A stretch of DNA of 64,000 bases from Oceanobacillus sp. HTM 045 (GTDB taxonomy: Bacteria; Pseudomonadota; Alphaproteobacteria; Rhodobacterales; Rhodobacteraceae): assembly GCA_009733745.1 (NCBI GenBank), contig WNWL01000006.1, positions 372,001-436,000 on the forward strand. The letters run 5' to 3'. Both the position numbers and the translations under genes were made by a program. Below, in pieces: positions 18,839 to 28,405 of the stretch. A model generated the notes under the pieces. It was not told the origin of the DNA and ran no database searches. It worked only from the letters and a program-made list of their open reading frames with translations. Each line of letters starts with the position of its first letter. Position 1 is the stretch's first letter.

Positions 18839-20848
18839 ATGCTCGATTCCCCCGCACAATCAGGGATGTATGCCCAGCTGGAGTCCTCCGCGGGCGCCGA
18901 TACGCTGCTCATGCGCCGGATGGACGGCACCGAGGGCCTCAGCGAGCTCTTCGAATACCGCGTCGAGGCGATCTCCGAGGAGACCGATCTCGACCTCACC
19001 TCGCTGGTCGGCACCAACGCTTCCGTGAAATTCGACATGGAAGACAAGGGCGAGCGCGTGTTCAACGGATTCGTGACCGAGGCGCGCTGGGTCGGCAACG
19101 AGGGCCAGTACACCCGCTACGAGCTGGTTCTGCGGCCCTGGCTCTGGTTCCTGACCCGCACCACCGACAGCCAGATATTCAAGGACGAGACCGCGCTCGA
19201 CATCGTCAAGAAGGTCTTCTCCGACGCCGGCTACACCGACATCGAGGACAAGACCACCGGCTCCTACCCCTCGATCCACTACTGCGTGCAGTACATGGAG
19301 ACCCACTTCAACTTCGTCAGCCGGATGATGGAGAAGTGGGGCATGTACTACTACTTCAAGCACGAGGCGGGTAAGCACACGCTGGTCATCGCCGACGGGC
19401 TCTCCAGCCACGAGGCGGTGCCGAGTTTCGCGAACGTGAAGTTCTTCGGCGACCCGAACTGGCGCAACCGCGACCAGGAGCACATCTACCAGTGGTCCGC
19501 CTCGCAGGCGCTGCGCACCGGCAAGGTGGTCTACAAGGACTACGCCTACGAGCGCGCCTCCTCCGACATCAAGGACGAGCATCTCGAGCAGGCCGGGCAC
19601 GAGAAGGACAACCTCGAGCTCTACGTCTACCCCGGCGGCTACAGCCAGAAGGCCGACGGCAAGAGCCTCGCCAAGTACCGCGTCCAGGCCGAGCGCGCGC
19701 AGACCGAGCGCCGCTTCGCCGCCGGCACCGTGCCGGGCTTCTTCCCCGGCGGGCTGTTCACGCTGGAGCAGCACCCCAACGGCAGCCAGAACATCGAGTA
19801 CCTGATCGTGCGCTGCACCCACACGGTGGTGAACCCGGCCTACCATTCCGGCCCCGCCGCGTCGGGCTTCCCCTATCACGGCGCCTACGAGACGATGCCC
19901 TCCTCGGTGCAGTTCCGCGCCCCGATCCGCACGCCCCGCGCGCTGATCCCGGGGCCGCAGTCGGCCATCGTGGTCGGCGGCGACGGCGACCCGGAGACGA
20001 CCGAGGAGATCAACGTCGACGACAAGGGCCGCATCCTGGTGATGTTCTACTGGGACCGTTACAAGAAGGCCTCCAAGCGCCTGCGCATCGCCCAGGGCAT
20101 CGCCGGCGCCGGCTGGGGCATGCAGTACACGCCCCGCGTCGGGCAGGAGGTGCTGATCGGCCATGTCGAGGGCGACCCCGACCAGCCCTTCGTGATGTCG
20201 TCGGCCTACAACTCCGACAACGAGGCCCCGATCTCCATGCCGGGCGACAAGACCCAGTCGACCTGGAAGTCGTCCACCCACATGGACACGTCGGGCTTCA
20301 ACGAGATCCGCTTCGAGGACAAGCCCGGCCAGGAGCAGATCTACATGCACGCGCAGTACGATCACGTCCGCGAAGTGCTGCACGACGAGACCATCACGGT
20401 GAAGAACGACCGCACCAAGACGATCGAGGAGGGCAACGAGACCTGGGAAATCACCCAGGGCGACCAGACCTTCGACATCGTCCAGGGCAAGCGCACCACA
20501 ACGATCAACGGTGACGACAAGTTCACGCTCAAGCAGGGCTCGTGGATCAACGAGATCAAGATGGGCAACTGGAACAACACCGTGAAGATGGGCAACTGGG
20601 ACAACCAGATCAAAATGGGCAACTGGACCAACAAGGTCAGTCTCGGCAAGTGCACCATCGAAGCCATGCAGAAGATCGAGCTCAAGGTCGGCTCGAACAA
20701 GATCACAATCGACCAGATGGGCGTGAAGATCAAAGGCATGATGTGCGAGATGAAGGCCGACACGATGTGCACCGTGAAGGGCCTGATGACCACCGTGAAG
20801 GGCGACGCCATGCTGACCCTCAAGGGCGGCATCACGATGATCAACTGA
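18839..20848 (+). CDS. vgrG: T6SS spike protein VgrG (TssI)
   Basis: VgrG trimers form the puncturing tip of the T6SS and carry effectors. Of 669 residues, about 20-380 form the gp27-like base (LLMRRMDGTEGLSELFEYRVE, HYCVQYMETHFNFVSRMMEKWG, YYYFKH). About 385-470 are the OB-fold (INVDDKGRILVMFYWD, PRVGQEVLIGHVEGDPDQP). The needle follows, a repetitive beta-prism with three consecutive KMGNW units near 575-605 and the ending LTLKGGITMIN. There is no extra C-terminal effector domain, so this is a structural, cargo-loading VgrG. It is transcribed away from tssABC. AGATAGG precedes the ATG. The genes that follow on the same strand are the natural candidates for its cargo, chaperone or immunity genes. 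Confidence 0.96.
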   Translation: MLDSPAQSGMYAQLESSAGADTLLMRRMDGTEGLSELFEYRVEAISEETDLDLTSLVGTNASVKFDMEDKGERVFNGFVTEARWVGNEGQYTRYELVLRPWLWFLTRTTDSQIFKDETALDIVKKVFSDAGYTDIEDKTTGSYPSIHYCVQYMETHFNFVSRMMEKWGMYYYFKHEAGKHTLVIADGLSSHEAVPSFANVKFFGDPNWRNRDQEHIYQWSASQALRTGKVVYKDYAYERASSDIKDEHLEQAGHEKDNLELYVYPGGYSQKADGKSLAKYRVQAERAQTERRFAAGTVPGFFPGGLFTLEQHPNGSQNIEYLIVRCTHTVVNPAYHSGPAASGFPYHGAYETMPSSVQFRAPIRTPRALIPGPQSAIVVGGDGDPETTEEINVDDKGRILVMFYWDRYKKASKRLRIAQGIAGAGWGMQYTPRVGQEVLIGHVEGDPDQPFVMSSAYNSDNEAPISMPGDKTQSTWKSSTHMDTSGFNEIRFEDKPGQEQIYMHAQYDHVREVLHDETITVKNDRTKTIEEGNETWEITQGDQTFDIVQGKRTTTINGDDKFTLKQGSWINEIKMGNWNNTVKMGNWDNQIKMGNWTNKVSLGKCTIEAMQKIELKVGSNKITIDQMGVKIKGMMCEMKADTMCTVKGLMTTVKGDAMLTLKGGITMIN

Positions 20849-20894
20849 CGCCTTACACGCTCCAGCTGGCCACGGCCGCCGGATGACAGACTGA

Positions 20895-20920
20895 CGCCCG
20901 GGCGCAACGCCGCCCGGGCG
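20895..20920 (+). terminator. Strong GC hairpin after vgrG
   Basis: Two copies of the palindromic decamer CGCCCGGGCG surround a six-base loop, allowing a perfect 10-bp stem 46 bases after the vgrG stop. No T-run follows, so it may be a processing or attenuation hairpin rather than an intrinsic terminator. Confidence 0.45.
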
Positions 20921-21047
20921 GATACGCCCCCGCCCCGGCCGCCGCGCCGTTCGGCGTTAACTTTCCCGCGAAAGCTGTGCTAGAGATCGGTCAAGCGTCC
21001 GCAAGTGACGCCGAAGGCACGAAGAATTCGCGCGGGGGCAATGGCGC

Positions 21048-22397
21048 ATGACTCTCGGCTTCGACCTCACGGCCGATCCTGTAAGGAAGGGCCTGTTCGG
21101 CTATCGCCCGCAGGATACTGCGCGCATTGCGGCGACCATCGCCGGCCTCTGCGCCGAGGACATCCCCGAGATTGCCCCCCTCGTCACCACCGGCCGGCAG
21201 GCGGACGGCACCTGGCGCATCTCCATCATGCCCATCGGCGCCGACCTCGTGCTCGCGCCCGAGCACGGCAAGGGCCTGACGGCCAGCGCCGCGACCGGCC
21301 ATGTCGGCCCCGGCTACCACGCCTGGCTGATCGACATCCTCGACCGCGCCGCGCAGGCGCACGGGCTCAAGTGGGTCGATTCCGGCGCGGGCGACGCCAG
21401 CGACGAAACCCTCGCCGCCCCACCCTCCGGCGACCGCACCGGCTATTTCGCCGACCGCGACCTGGAACAGCTCCGCTTCCGCTTTCGCGAGCATGTCGCG
21501 GTCGAGGCCGGCACCGCCGTCGCCGAGTGGGACAACGGCGACGACGTGGTGCCCTTCGGCACCGCCATGCCTGTCGTCCCGGCGGAGGGCGGCCAGTGCA
21601 TCGCCACGCTCCGCGGCCCGATCCCGCGCGTCGCCGCCGAATGCGCCCGCAGCGGCAGCGACGAGGACGCGCAGCTCTTCTACCCGTGGTGGGAGATGCC
21701 GATGCCCGGCCGCGGACCCGACAAGCCGACCTGCCTGAACCTCGCCGAGGCGCTGCTCTGGGTCGCCTTCCCCTGGCGCGCGCCGCTCTCGCCCCGCGAG
21801 AAGGCCGTGGCCGAGGCCGCCCGCGCGCTGCTGACCCGCGCCGGGCCCGGCGAGGCCGGCGAGATCCCGGTCGACGAGCTCGAAACCCTGATGCTGACCG
21901 AGACGCCGACCCAGCCCCGCGCGGAGGGCATCGGCTACCTGCGCGGCACCGTCACCCGCGCGCTGGACGAGAGCTGGCGCATCCGCCTGCCCGGCTGGTT
22001 CCGCCGCCTGCCGGTAGACGAGAACGGCATCCAGGGCTGGTGGTTCGAGGACCGGGAGGTCCACGTCCTGCCGATCCCGCTCGACCGCTCCGCGCCGAGC
22101 CCCGATCCCAAGGCCCTGCTCGCCGCCTCCGAGAGCGAGATCGCCTTCCTGCAGGGCGACACGTTCTACGAGGGCCGGATCTCCATGCACCACGGCCCCT
22201 CGGGCGCCGCGCCAGAGTTCACCGGCCTCGCCGTCTGCCCGCGGGGCAAGGCGCGGATCTGGATCCTGTTCCCCGGCTCCGACGCCAGCGAATGGGTGCT
22301 CAGGACCTTCGGCTCGCTCAGGATGCTCGCCCCCGCCGACCTGCCAGACCTCGCCACCCTGATCCCCGCCACCCACGCGCAGGGCATCCGCGCGTGA
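21048..22397 (+). CDS. Hypothetical protein downstream of vgrG
   Basis: I do not recognise a family. The 449-residue product is soluble, with no signal peptide or membrane helix, and is rich in Ala, Pro, Asp and Trp. Distinct segments are LFGYRPQDTARIAATIAGLC at the start, FYPWWEMPMPGRGPDKPTC near residue 205, and RIRLPGWFRRLPVDENG followed by GWWFEDREVHVLP near 310-345. The last 70 residues (YEGRISMHHGPSGAAPEF through GKARIWILFPGSDASEW) look like a compact beta domain. The gene begins 199 bases after vgrG and is followed by two more plus-strand genes. It is therefore plausible as a T6SS accessory such as an adaptor or immunity protein. That role is inferred from position, not from a motif. 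Confidence 0.7.
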   Translation: MTLGFDLTADPVRKGLFGYRPQDTARIAATIAGLCAEDIPEIAPLVTTGRQADGTWRISIMPIGADLVLAPEHGKGLTASAATGHVGPGYHAWLIDILDRAAQAHGLKWVDSGAGDASDETLAAPPSGDRTGYFADRDLEQLRFRFREHVAVEAGTAVAEWDNGDDVVPFGTAMPVVPAEGGQCIATLRGPIPRVAAECARSGSDEDAQLFYPWWEMPMPGRGPDKPTCLNLAEALLWVAFPWRAPLSPREKAVAEAARALLTRAGPGEAGEIPVDELETLMLTETPTQPRAEGIGYLRGTVTRALDESWRIRLPGWFRRLPVDENGIQGWWFEDREVHVLPIPLDRSAPSPDPKALLAASESEIAFLQGDTFYEGRISMHHGPSGAAPEFTGLAVCPRGKARIWILFPGSDASEWVLRTFGSLRMLAPADLPDLATLIPATHAQGIRA

Positions 22398-22467
22398 CAC
22401 CCCGCCCTTGCGCGGCGGGCCGGGTTGCGTCTTGCAAGCGCCCGTGCCGCCGCGCAGACTTCGCGCC

Positions 22468-22956
22468 ATGACAGCATCTGTCCTTCGCATGCGCGGCGTC
22501 CGGCTCGCGGCACTCCTCGCCGCGCTCGCCCTCGTTCTCGTGGGAGTTTCCAGCATGGCCTTTGGCAAAGAACTCGTCCTCGCCTCCGAATTCCGCGGGC
22601 AGCTCGTGACCGATGGCGGCACCCCTGCCCCCGGCATCCGCATCACCCGCAGCCTCAACTGGGGCTGGGGCGAGGAGGTGATCGAGGACGAGACCGAGAC
22701 CGACGCCGAGGGCCGGTTCTCCTTCCCGAAGGTCACGCGCCGCAGCCTGACCGCCGGCATCCTGCCCCACACCCCCTCCATCGCGCAGGAGATGATGGCC
22801 CACGGCCCCTCCGGCGCGGTGAACATCTGGTTCGCCGACAAGGCCAACTACAAGGACCAGGGCGAGCTCGACCGGCCGATCGACGTGATCTGCCATCTCG
22901 ACCGCGAACCCTCCGCCGACGGCCTCTTCTGGGGCACCTGCGAGGAGGCCCGCTAG
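22468..22956 (+). CDS. Small beta-sandwich-like protein, DUF6795-like
   Basis: The 162-residue product starts at ATG 22468. A Leu/Ala-rich hydrophobic helix at residues about 10-32 suggests a signal anchor or signal peptide. The body (FRGQLVTDGGTPAPGIRITR, then TDAEGRFSFPKVTRRSL and IDVICHLDREPS) has the layout of a carboxypeptidase-regulatory-like beta-sandwich. It resembles what I know of DUF6795 proteins, which also keep the W-x-W pair (LNWGWGEE here) and a closing Cys (WGTCEEAR). It lies 70 bases after the unknown 449-residue gene and before the lipase. In a T6SS setting a periplasmic protein beside a lipase could be an immunity protein. The family call is moderate and the immunity idea is speculative. 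Confidence 0.65.
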   Translation: MTASVLRMRGVRLAALLAALALVLVGVSSMAFGKELVLASEFRGQLVTDGGTPAPGIRITRSLNWGWGEEVIEDETETDAEGRFSFPKVTRRSLTAGILPHTPSIAQEMMAHGPSGAVNIWFADKANYKDQGELDRPIDVICHLDREPSADGLFWGTCEEAR

Positions 22957-23487
22957 GCCCCGCACGGCACCCCGCGCAGCCTCCGGCGCTCTTGTTTCCG
23001 GCGCCGGTTGCAGGCACACTTCACGGGTCCGGTTCGGGGCCGGAAAGCCGCTGCCGGGCGCGCGTTTCTGGTGCGATCCGAGTGGAACGGCGGCAGCCGA
23101 CGAGTGTGCCACGCCCTGCCGGCGCGGCCAGTGAGTTCGTTCGAGTGCGGGGCCCCGATGCAAGGTTCAGCCGACGCCCTTTCCGCCGCTCCCTCAAGGC
23201 CGGTAGACGGCCTGCCAGCATATCTCCGAACATCGTTCAGACACCCCGCCGCGCGGCCTGCCGGACCGGCGCCGAAATGGGCCATTTCATGCCTGGCGGT
23301 GAAGTCCGCGCCCGCCCGCACGAACGCTGACATCGACGCGGCGTTTGGCAATGTCCGCTTCTGTCACCGCGATGTCATCGCGGTTCGCTACCCGTTCATG
23401 TCATCCGCGGGGAAATCCGCCGCCCCGGCGCCCGCGCGGTGACAACCGAGATTCGTCATTTGTTTTCAACGATCTGGAGCCTGTTCC
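22957..23487. other. Non-coding stretch before the lipase gene
   Basis: These 531 bases hold no reading frame with convincing composition. A 144-codon plus frame exists but looks like compositional noise. Only a weak GC hairpin near 23000 and an AT-richer patch around 23440-23480 just before the lipase start are visible. The patch could hold its promoter. No repeat or RNA gene is recognised. Confidence 0.5.
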
Positions 23488-24630
23488 ATGCCTGCACTTT
23501 CACCCCAGCTCAGCGCCCAGATCGCCGATGGCGTCTACGGCATCCGCACCCAGTCCAACGTCGCCCGCGGCTTCGCCGCCCGCTCCGTCGCCGGCGTGGA
23601 GAACAGCTTCGATTTCGGCTCGGCCACTGTTTTATCAGGCATTTCCGGCATCAACGCCCGCTCCGGATTCGGCCTCGTGATGCGTGGAACGGGCTCTCGC
23701 GCGGGTGAACTCTGCATTGTCACCCGAGGCACCCAGACCGGCTCCGACTGGCTCTCAAACCTCAACACCGCCGCGGAGCGCGGCCCCGGCGGATTGCTGG
23801 TCCACGCCGGATTCCACAGGATTTACAGGAGCTTCGCCGGCCAGATCGCCGATGCGATCCGCGGCCTGAACCCCTCGCGGGTGCATTGCGTCGGCCATTC
23901 CCTCGGCGGCGCGATGGCCAACATGGTCGCCGCGCAGATGCACGCCGACCGCGTCGGCCAGGTGGAGCTTTACACCTTCGGCTCCGCCCGCGCCGGAATG
24001 TGGAGTTTTTCCAACGGCCTGACCCAGAATCTCGGCGCCAGCCGGATCCACCGCGTGCAGAACATGGCCGACCCGGTGCCCTGCGTGCCGATCTACCCGT
24101 TCCGCCACGCACCGACCTCGAATTGGGGCATCCGGGTCGAATCCGGCCACGGCGCCTTCTCGATCGACGCCCATGACATGAAGCTCTACACCCGCCTCGT
24201 CAGCGGCAGTTCGTGGAACGGCCTGAACGCCGCCTCGCACAACGTGGATGACCTGCGGAGCGTCGATTACTGGCTCGATCAGGCGCAGCGGCAGGTCAGT
24301 TTCTGGGGCTCGTCGGTTGCCTTCTACGCGCTCGGCATGGCGCTCAAGGGAATGCTTTCAATAGCTTACCAGTCCCTCGGACTGACGGTGCTGGGCGCGG
24401 CCACCGTGGTGGACCGGGTCGCCTGGCTGATCATGCGCGTGGCGCAACTGACCAGCGCAATGGCCGAGCGGGTACTCGAATTCCTGCGTCTCGCGATGCG
24501 CTGGGTCGGGCGGGCAGGAACGACGACGGTCGAACTGACCACCTCGTTCCTGCGCTATGTCATCGAGCTGATGATGCGGCCCCTGATCTCCGTCGCGCGC
24601 TCGGCGCTGGACCGCATCGCCAATCTCTGA
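23488..24630 (+). CDS. Class 3 lipase family protein, candidate T6SS lipase effector
   Basis: Lipase class 3 enzymes hydrolyse acylglycerols or phospholipids. The 380-residue product has the alpha/beta-hydrolase nucleophile elbow VGHSLGGA (Ser138), a plausible Asp195 in QNMADPVP and a His229 in SIDAHDMK. TRGTQTGSDWLSNLN near 79-93 is the typical strand and oxyanion region. The C-terminal 130 residues are a series of hydrophobic or amphipathic helices (SVAFYALGMALKGML, VAWLIMRVAQLTSAM) that could bind membranes. There is no signal peptide. GGAG lies 8 bases before the ATG. The vgrG-linked position and membrane-active tail fit a Tle-type T6SS phospholipase, but a housekeeping lipase cannot be ruled out. 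It converges with the next gene, only 6 bases apart. Confidence 0.85.
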   Translation: MPALSPQLSAQIADGVYGIRTQSNVARGFAARSVAGVENSFDFGSATVLSGISGINARSGFGLVMRGTGSRAGELCIVTRGTQTGSDWLSNLNTAAERGPGGLLVHAGFHRIYRSFAGQIADAIRGLNPSRVHCVGHSLGGAMANMVAAQMHADRVGQVELYTFGSARAGMWSFSNGLTQNLGASRIHRVQNMADPVPCVPIYPFRHAPTSNWGIRVESGHGAFSIDAHDMKLYTRLVSGSSWNGLNAASHNVDDLRSVDYWLDQAQRQVSFWGSSVAFYALGMALKGMLSIAYQSLGLTVLGAATVVDRVAWLIMRVAQLTSAMAERVLEFLRLAMRWVGRAGTTTVELTTSFLRYVIELMMRPLISVARSALDRIANL

Positions 24631-24636
24631 AACCGC

Positions 24637-27600
24637 CTACTCCGCGGCGCGGGCGGCTGGCGTGCCGCCCGCCCGGAAGGCCGCGAGAAGCTCCGCCTCC
24701 CGCTCCGCCGCGCGCGCGCCATTGGCCTCCTTGATGTGGCCGAAGCCACGGATCTGAAGCGGGACACGCGCGATTTCCTCTGCGATTTCAAAGGTATCGG
24801 CGGTGACATTGGTGAGAACCTCGTCCATCACCCGCTCGTAGTCGCGGATCAGGCCGCGCTCCCACTTGCGCTCCCTCGAGTAGCCGAAGATGTCGAGCGG
24901 GGTGCCGCGCAGGCCCTTCAGCTTCGCGAGGAACTTCAGCGCGCGGAACATCCACGGCCCGAACTGGCTCTTGCGCGGCGTGCCGTCGGCGTTCTTCCGC
25001 CCAAAAATGGGCGGCGCCATGTGGAAGGAGATCCGCCGCGTACCCTCGAAGGCCCGCTCCAGTTCGCCCTCCAGCGTCTGGACATGGAGACGCGCGACCT
25101 CGTATTCGTCCTTGTAGGACAGGAGCTTGAAGTAACCTTCTGCCACAGCGTGCGAGAGCCCTTCAAGCCCGAGCCGCTGCTCCGCATCTGCGGCGCGGTC
25201 GACCAGCTTGCGGTAGCGCTTCGCCAGCCGGGCGTTCTGGTAGCCGGTCAGATGCGCCTCGCGCCGCGCCACGGCTTCGGCGAAGCTTTCCTCCGCCGGC
25301 GTCTCGGCCGGCATGATCGCCGCCGCGGCCGCTGCCGGGTCGATAACCGCCCAGCGGCCGATTTCGAACGCCTTGAGGTTACCCTCCACGCCCGCGCGGT
25401 TCAGCTCGATCGCCTTCTGCAGCGCCTCGCGCGAGATCGGCACCAGTCCGGCCTGCCAGGCGGCCCCCAGCATCAGCACGTTGGCGTAGATCGCATCGCC
25501 GAGCATCGCCTCGGCGAGCCGGGTGGCGTCGAAGAACTTCGCCCGTTCGTCGCCGACCCGCGCACGGATCGCTAGGCCGAGCCGGTCGGTCGGCAGGCGG
25601 AACTCTGCATTGCGGGTGAACTCGCCGGTGACGATCTCGTGGCTGTTGCAGACCAGCCCTGTGCGCCCGCGGGTCATCGTGCCCAGCACCTTGGCGTTGC
25701 CGGTCACGACGAGATCACCGCCGATCACCGCGTCCGCTTCGCCGGTGGCGATGCGAATGGCCGTGATGTCAGAGGGTTGTGGCGCAACCCTGCAGTGGAT
25801 CGAGACCGCCCCGCCCTTCTGCGCGAGGCCCGCCATCTGCATTTCGCCCGCACCCTTGCCTTCGAGATGCGCGGCCATCGAGATCAGCGCACCCACGGTC
25901 ACCACGCCGGTGCCGCCGACACCGGTGATGAGGATGTTCCAGGGCCGGTCCAGCTCCGGCAGGGCGGGTTCCGGCATGTCTGGCAGGGTGAAATCGGCCG
26001 GAGCCTGCTTCTTCGGCGTCGCGCCCTCAACGGTCACGAAGGAGGGGCAGAAGCCCTCCAGGCAGGAGAAATCCTTGTTGCAGGCGGACTGGTCGATCTG
26101 ACGCTTGCGGCCCAGCGGGGTCTCCAGCGGCAGAACGGCGACGCAGTTCGACTTCACGCCGCAGTCGCCGCAGCCTTCGCAGACCGAAGGATTGATGAAG
26201 ACGCGCCGGTCCGGGTCCGGGAACTGGTCGCGCTTGCGGCGGCGGCGCTTCTCGGCCGCGCAGGTCTGGACGTAGACGATGGCGCTGACGCCCTCCACCT
26301 CGCGGAGGCGCTTCTCGACCTCGATCAGCTCGCGCCGCTCGTGGATGCGGACATTGGAGGGGAACTCGCTCCTGTCGAACTCCTCCTTCTCGTCGGCTAC
26401 GGCGACGACCTCATTCACGCCCATCGCCTGCAGCTCGCGCACGATCCGCCCGGCAGTCAGCCCGCCGTCATTGCGCTGGCCACCGGTCATCGCGACGGCA
26501 TCGTTGAACAGGATCTTGTAGGTGATGTTAGTGCCCGCAGCTAGTGCGGCCCGGATCGCCAGAATGCCGGAGTGGTTGTACGTGCCGTCGCCGAGGTTCT
26601 GGAACACGTGCGGGCGCTTGGAGAAATGGCTCTCGCCGATCCAGTTCGCCCCCTCCGCGCCCATGTGGGTGAAGCCCTCGGTTTCGCGGTCCATCCACTG
26701 CACCATGTAGTGACAGCCGATGCCGGCGTAGGCGCGGGAGCCGTCCGGCAGCTTGGTCGAGGTATTGTGCGGGCAGCCGGCGCAGAACCAGGGCGTGCGG
26801 GTCGCGATCTCCTCGGCGTTGTCGGAGCGGGCCGCCTCGTCGAGCGTGGCGAGGCGGGCCTCCAGCCCGTCGTTCGTGGCGCCCTCGGCGATCAGCACCC
26901 GCGCGGTCTGGCGCGCGATGGTGACCGGGTCGAGGCCCATCTTGACGGAGAAGAGCACCTTTCCCTGCTCGTCCTTCCAGCCGATCACGCGAGGGTGGCC
27001 CGGCACGCCGAACAGGACTTCCTTGAGCTGGGTCTCGATCACCGCGCGCTTTTCCTCGGCGACGATCACGAGGTCGAGCCCCTGGGCCCATTCGCGCAGG
27101 CGCGAGGTCTCCAGCGGCCAGACCATGCCGACCTTGTAGGTGGTGATGCCCAGCTGCTCGCAGGCGTCGTTGTCCAGCCCGAGAAGCTGGAAGGCATGGC
27201 TCATGTCCAGCCAGGTCTTGCCCGAAGCGACGATGCCGATCTTGGCGCCCGGCTTGCCGTGGACGCGGTGGTCGATATTGTTGGCCCGCGCGAAGGCCTG
27301 CGCCGCGAAGCGCTTGTAATCGTGCATCCGCGCTTCCTGCGCCTGCGGCGTGTCGCCGAGGCGGATGTTGAGCCCCTCCTCCGGCATGTCGAAATCGTCC
27401 GGCATGCGGATCTGGAGGCGGTGCGGGTCGCCGTCGACCACGGCGGTCGCCTCGACAGTGTCCTTCATGCTCTTGAGACCGACCCATGCGCCGGAATAGC
27501 GGCTCATGGCCCAGCCGAGCAGCGCGTAGTCGAGCAGTTCCTGCACGCCAGAGGGCGACAGGATCGGCATCATCGCGTCCATCAGCGCCAGCTCGGATTG

Positions 27601-28071
27601 GTGGCAGGTGGTAGAGCTTTCGCAGGTGTGGTCGTCGCCCATAGCGACGAGGACGCCGCCGAGCTTGGAGGAACCGGCGAAGTTGGCGTGGCGGAACACG
27701 TCGCCCGAGCGGTCCACGCCGGGCCCCTTGCCGTACCAGAGCGCGAAAACGCCGTCATGGGTGCCCTCGCCGCGCAGTTCGGCCTGCTGGGTGCCCCAGA
27801 TCGCGGTGGCAGCGAGGTCCTCGTTGAGGCCGGTCTCGAATACCACGCCGGCCTCGGTGAGCTGCTTGTGGGCGCTCTGGAAGGTCGCATCGACGGCGCC
27901 GAGGGGCGAGCCGCGGTAGCCGCTGACATAGCCGGCTGTGTCGTGCCCGGCGGCCTTGTCACGCGCGGCCTGCATCAGCGCGGCGCGGACCAGCGCCTGC
28001 GTGCCGGACAGCAGCACCGGGTTGCGCTCGAGGTCGTAGCGATCCGAGAGGCGAACGTCGCGAAGGTCCAT
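24637..28071 (-). CDS. Indolepyruvate ferredoxin oxidoreductase, fused alpha-beta type
   Basis: The enzyme oxidatively decarboxylates aryl-pyruvates to acyl-CoA with a low-potential electron acceptor, in degradation of aromatic amino acids. The 1144 residues fuse the IorA- and IorB-like parts. The N-terminal domain reads VSGYRGSPLGAVD and FETGLNEDLAATAIWGTQQ. The TPP domain has CAGCPHNTSTKLPDGS and GIGCHYM. A ferredoxin-like Cys cluster reads CEGCGDCGVKSNC, and the gamma-type domain begins ILITGVGGTGVVTVGALI. This long single-chain form is common in Proteobacteria. No separate ferredoxin gene is adjacent. It is divergent from the HxlR regulator across 334 bases, which is the likely control region. 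Confidence 0.93.
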   Translation of the reverse strand: MDLRDVRLSDRYDLERNPVLLSGTQALVRAALMQAARDKAAGHDTAGYVSGYRGSPLGAVDATFQSAHKQLTEAGVVFETGLNEDLAATAIWGTQQAELRGEGTHDGVFALWYGKGPGVDRSGDVFRHANFAGSSKLGGVLVAMGDDHTCESSTTCHQSELALMDAMMPILSPSGVQELLDYALLGWAMSRYSGAWVGLKSMKDTVEATAVVDGDPHRLQIRMPDDFDMPEEGLNIRLGDTPQAQEARMHDYKRFAAQAFARANNIDHRVHGKPGAKIGIVASGKTWLDMSHAFQLLGLDNDACEQLGITTYKVGMVWPLETSRLREWAQGLDLVIVAEEKRAVIETQLKEVLFGVPGHPRVIGWKDEQGKVLFSVKMGLDPVTIARQTARVLIAEGATNDGLEARLATLDEAARSDNAEEIATRTPWFCAGCPHNTSTKLPDGSRAYAGIGCHYMVQWMDRETEGFTHMGAEGANWIGESHFSKRPHVFQNLGDGTYNHSGILAIRAALAAGTNITYKILFNDAVAMTGGQRNDGGLTAGRIVRELQAMGVNEVVAVADEKEEFDRSEFPSNVRIHERRELIEVEKRLREVEGVSAIVYVQTCAAEKRRRRKRDQFPDPDRRVFINPSVCEGCGDCGVKSNCVAVLPLETPLGRKRQIDQSACNKDFSCLEGFCPSFVTVEGATPKKQAPADFTLPDMPEPALPELDRPWNILITGVGGTGVVTVGALISMAAHLEGKGAGEMQMAGLAQKGGAVSIHCRVAPQPSDITAIRIATGEADAVIGGDLVVTGNAKVLGTMTRGRTGLVCNSHEIVTGEFTRNAEFRLPTDRLGLAIRARVGDERAKFFDATRLAEAMLGDAIYANVLMLGAAWQAGLVPISREALQKAIELNRAGVEGNLKAFEIGRWAVIDPAAAAAAIMPAETPAEESFAEAVARREAHLTGYQNARLAKRYRKLVDRAADAEQRLGLEGLSHAVAEGYFKLLSYKDEYEVARLHVQTLEGELERAFEGTRRISFHMAPPIFGRKNADGTPRKSQFGPWMFRALKFLAKLKGLRGTPLDIFGYSRERKWERGLIRDYERVMDEVLTNVTADTFEIAEEIARVPLQIRGFGHIKEANGARAAEREAELLAAFRAGGTPAARAAE

Positions 28072-28405
28072 CTGGGGCTCCCTGGCTAGGTCTTTTGTCT
28101 CGCGGCAGTCCGGTTGTCGCCCGCTCTCCTGCGGCCCGGGCCCGGCATGGATTCGCCTATACCGCGCTTTGGCAAAAAGGTAAGAGAATATGACCTAAAA
28201 TTCAATCCCGCCTGCAATCACATCTGAGAGCACCATTGAAGGCCATTTGAAACCGGATTGGCGTCTTTCCATGCGATCCGAGGGCACGAGGGTAGCCTCG
28301 CAGGTTGGAATCAAAAACTCTCGCAAAAGTAGCAAAGTGGTGAAATTAGGTCACAACCAAGGATTTCCATGGTATAGAAGACCATTCTAAAGGGAGGGTG
28401 ATGCA
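28072..28405. promoter_or_regulatory. Divergent control region between ior-type gene and hxlR-type gene
   Basis: The stretch is AT-richer than its surroundings. The octamer TGACCTAA occurs at 28191-28198 and its exact reverse complement TTAGGTCA at 28346-28353, 147 bp apart, one near each gene. Just downstream of the second copy is a TATAGA at 28373-28378 with the 17-bp spaced -35 position falling on the octamer. This arrangement suits an autoregulating HxlR-type repressor acting on both genes, but no binding evidence exists. Confidence 0.45.

Noticed and set aside
23008-23442. 144-codon plus frame between the DUF6795-like and lipase genes
   Set aside because: No ribosome site, no recognisable segment, composition of random high-GC DNA.
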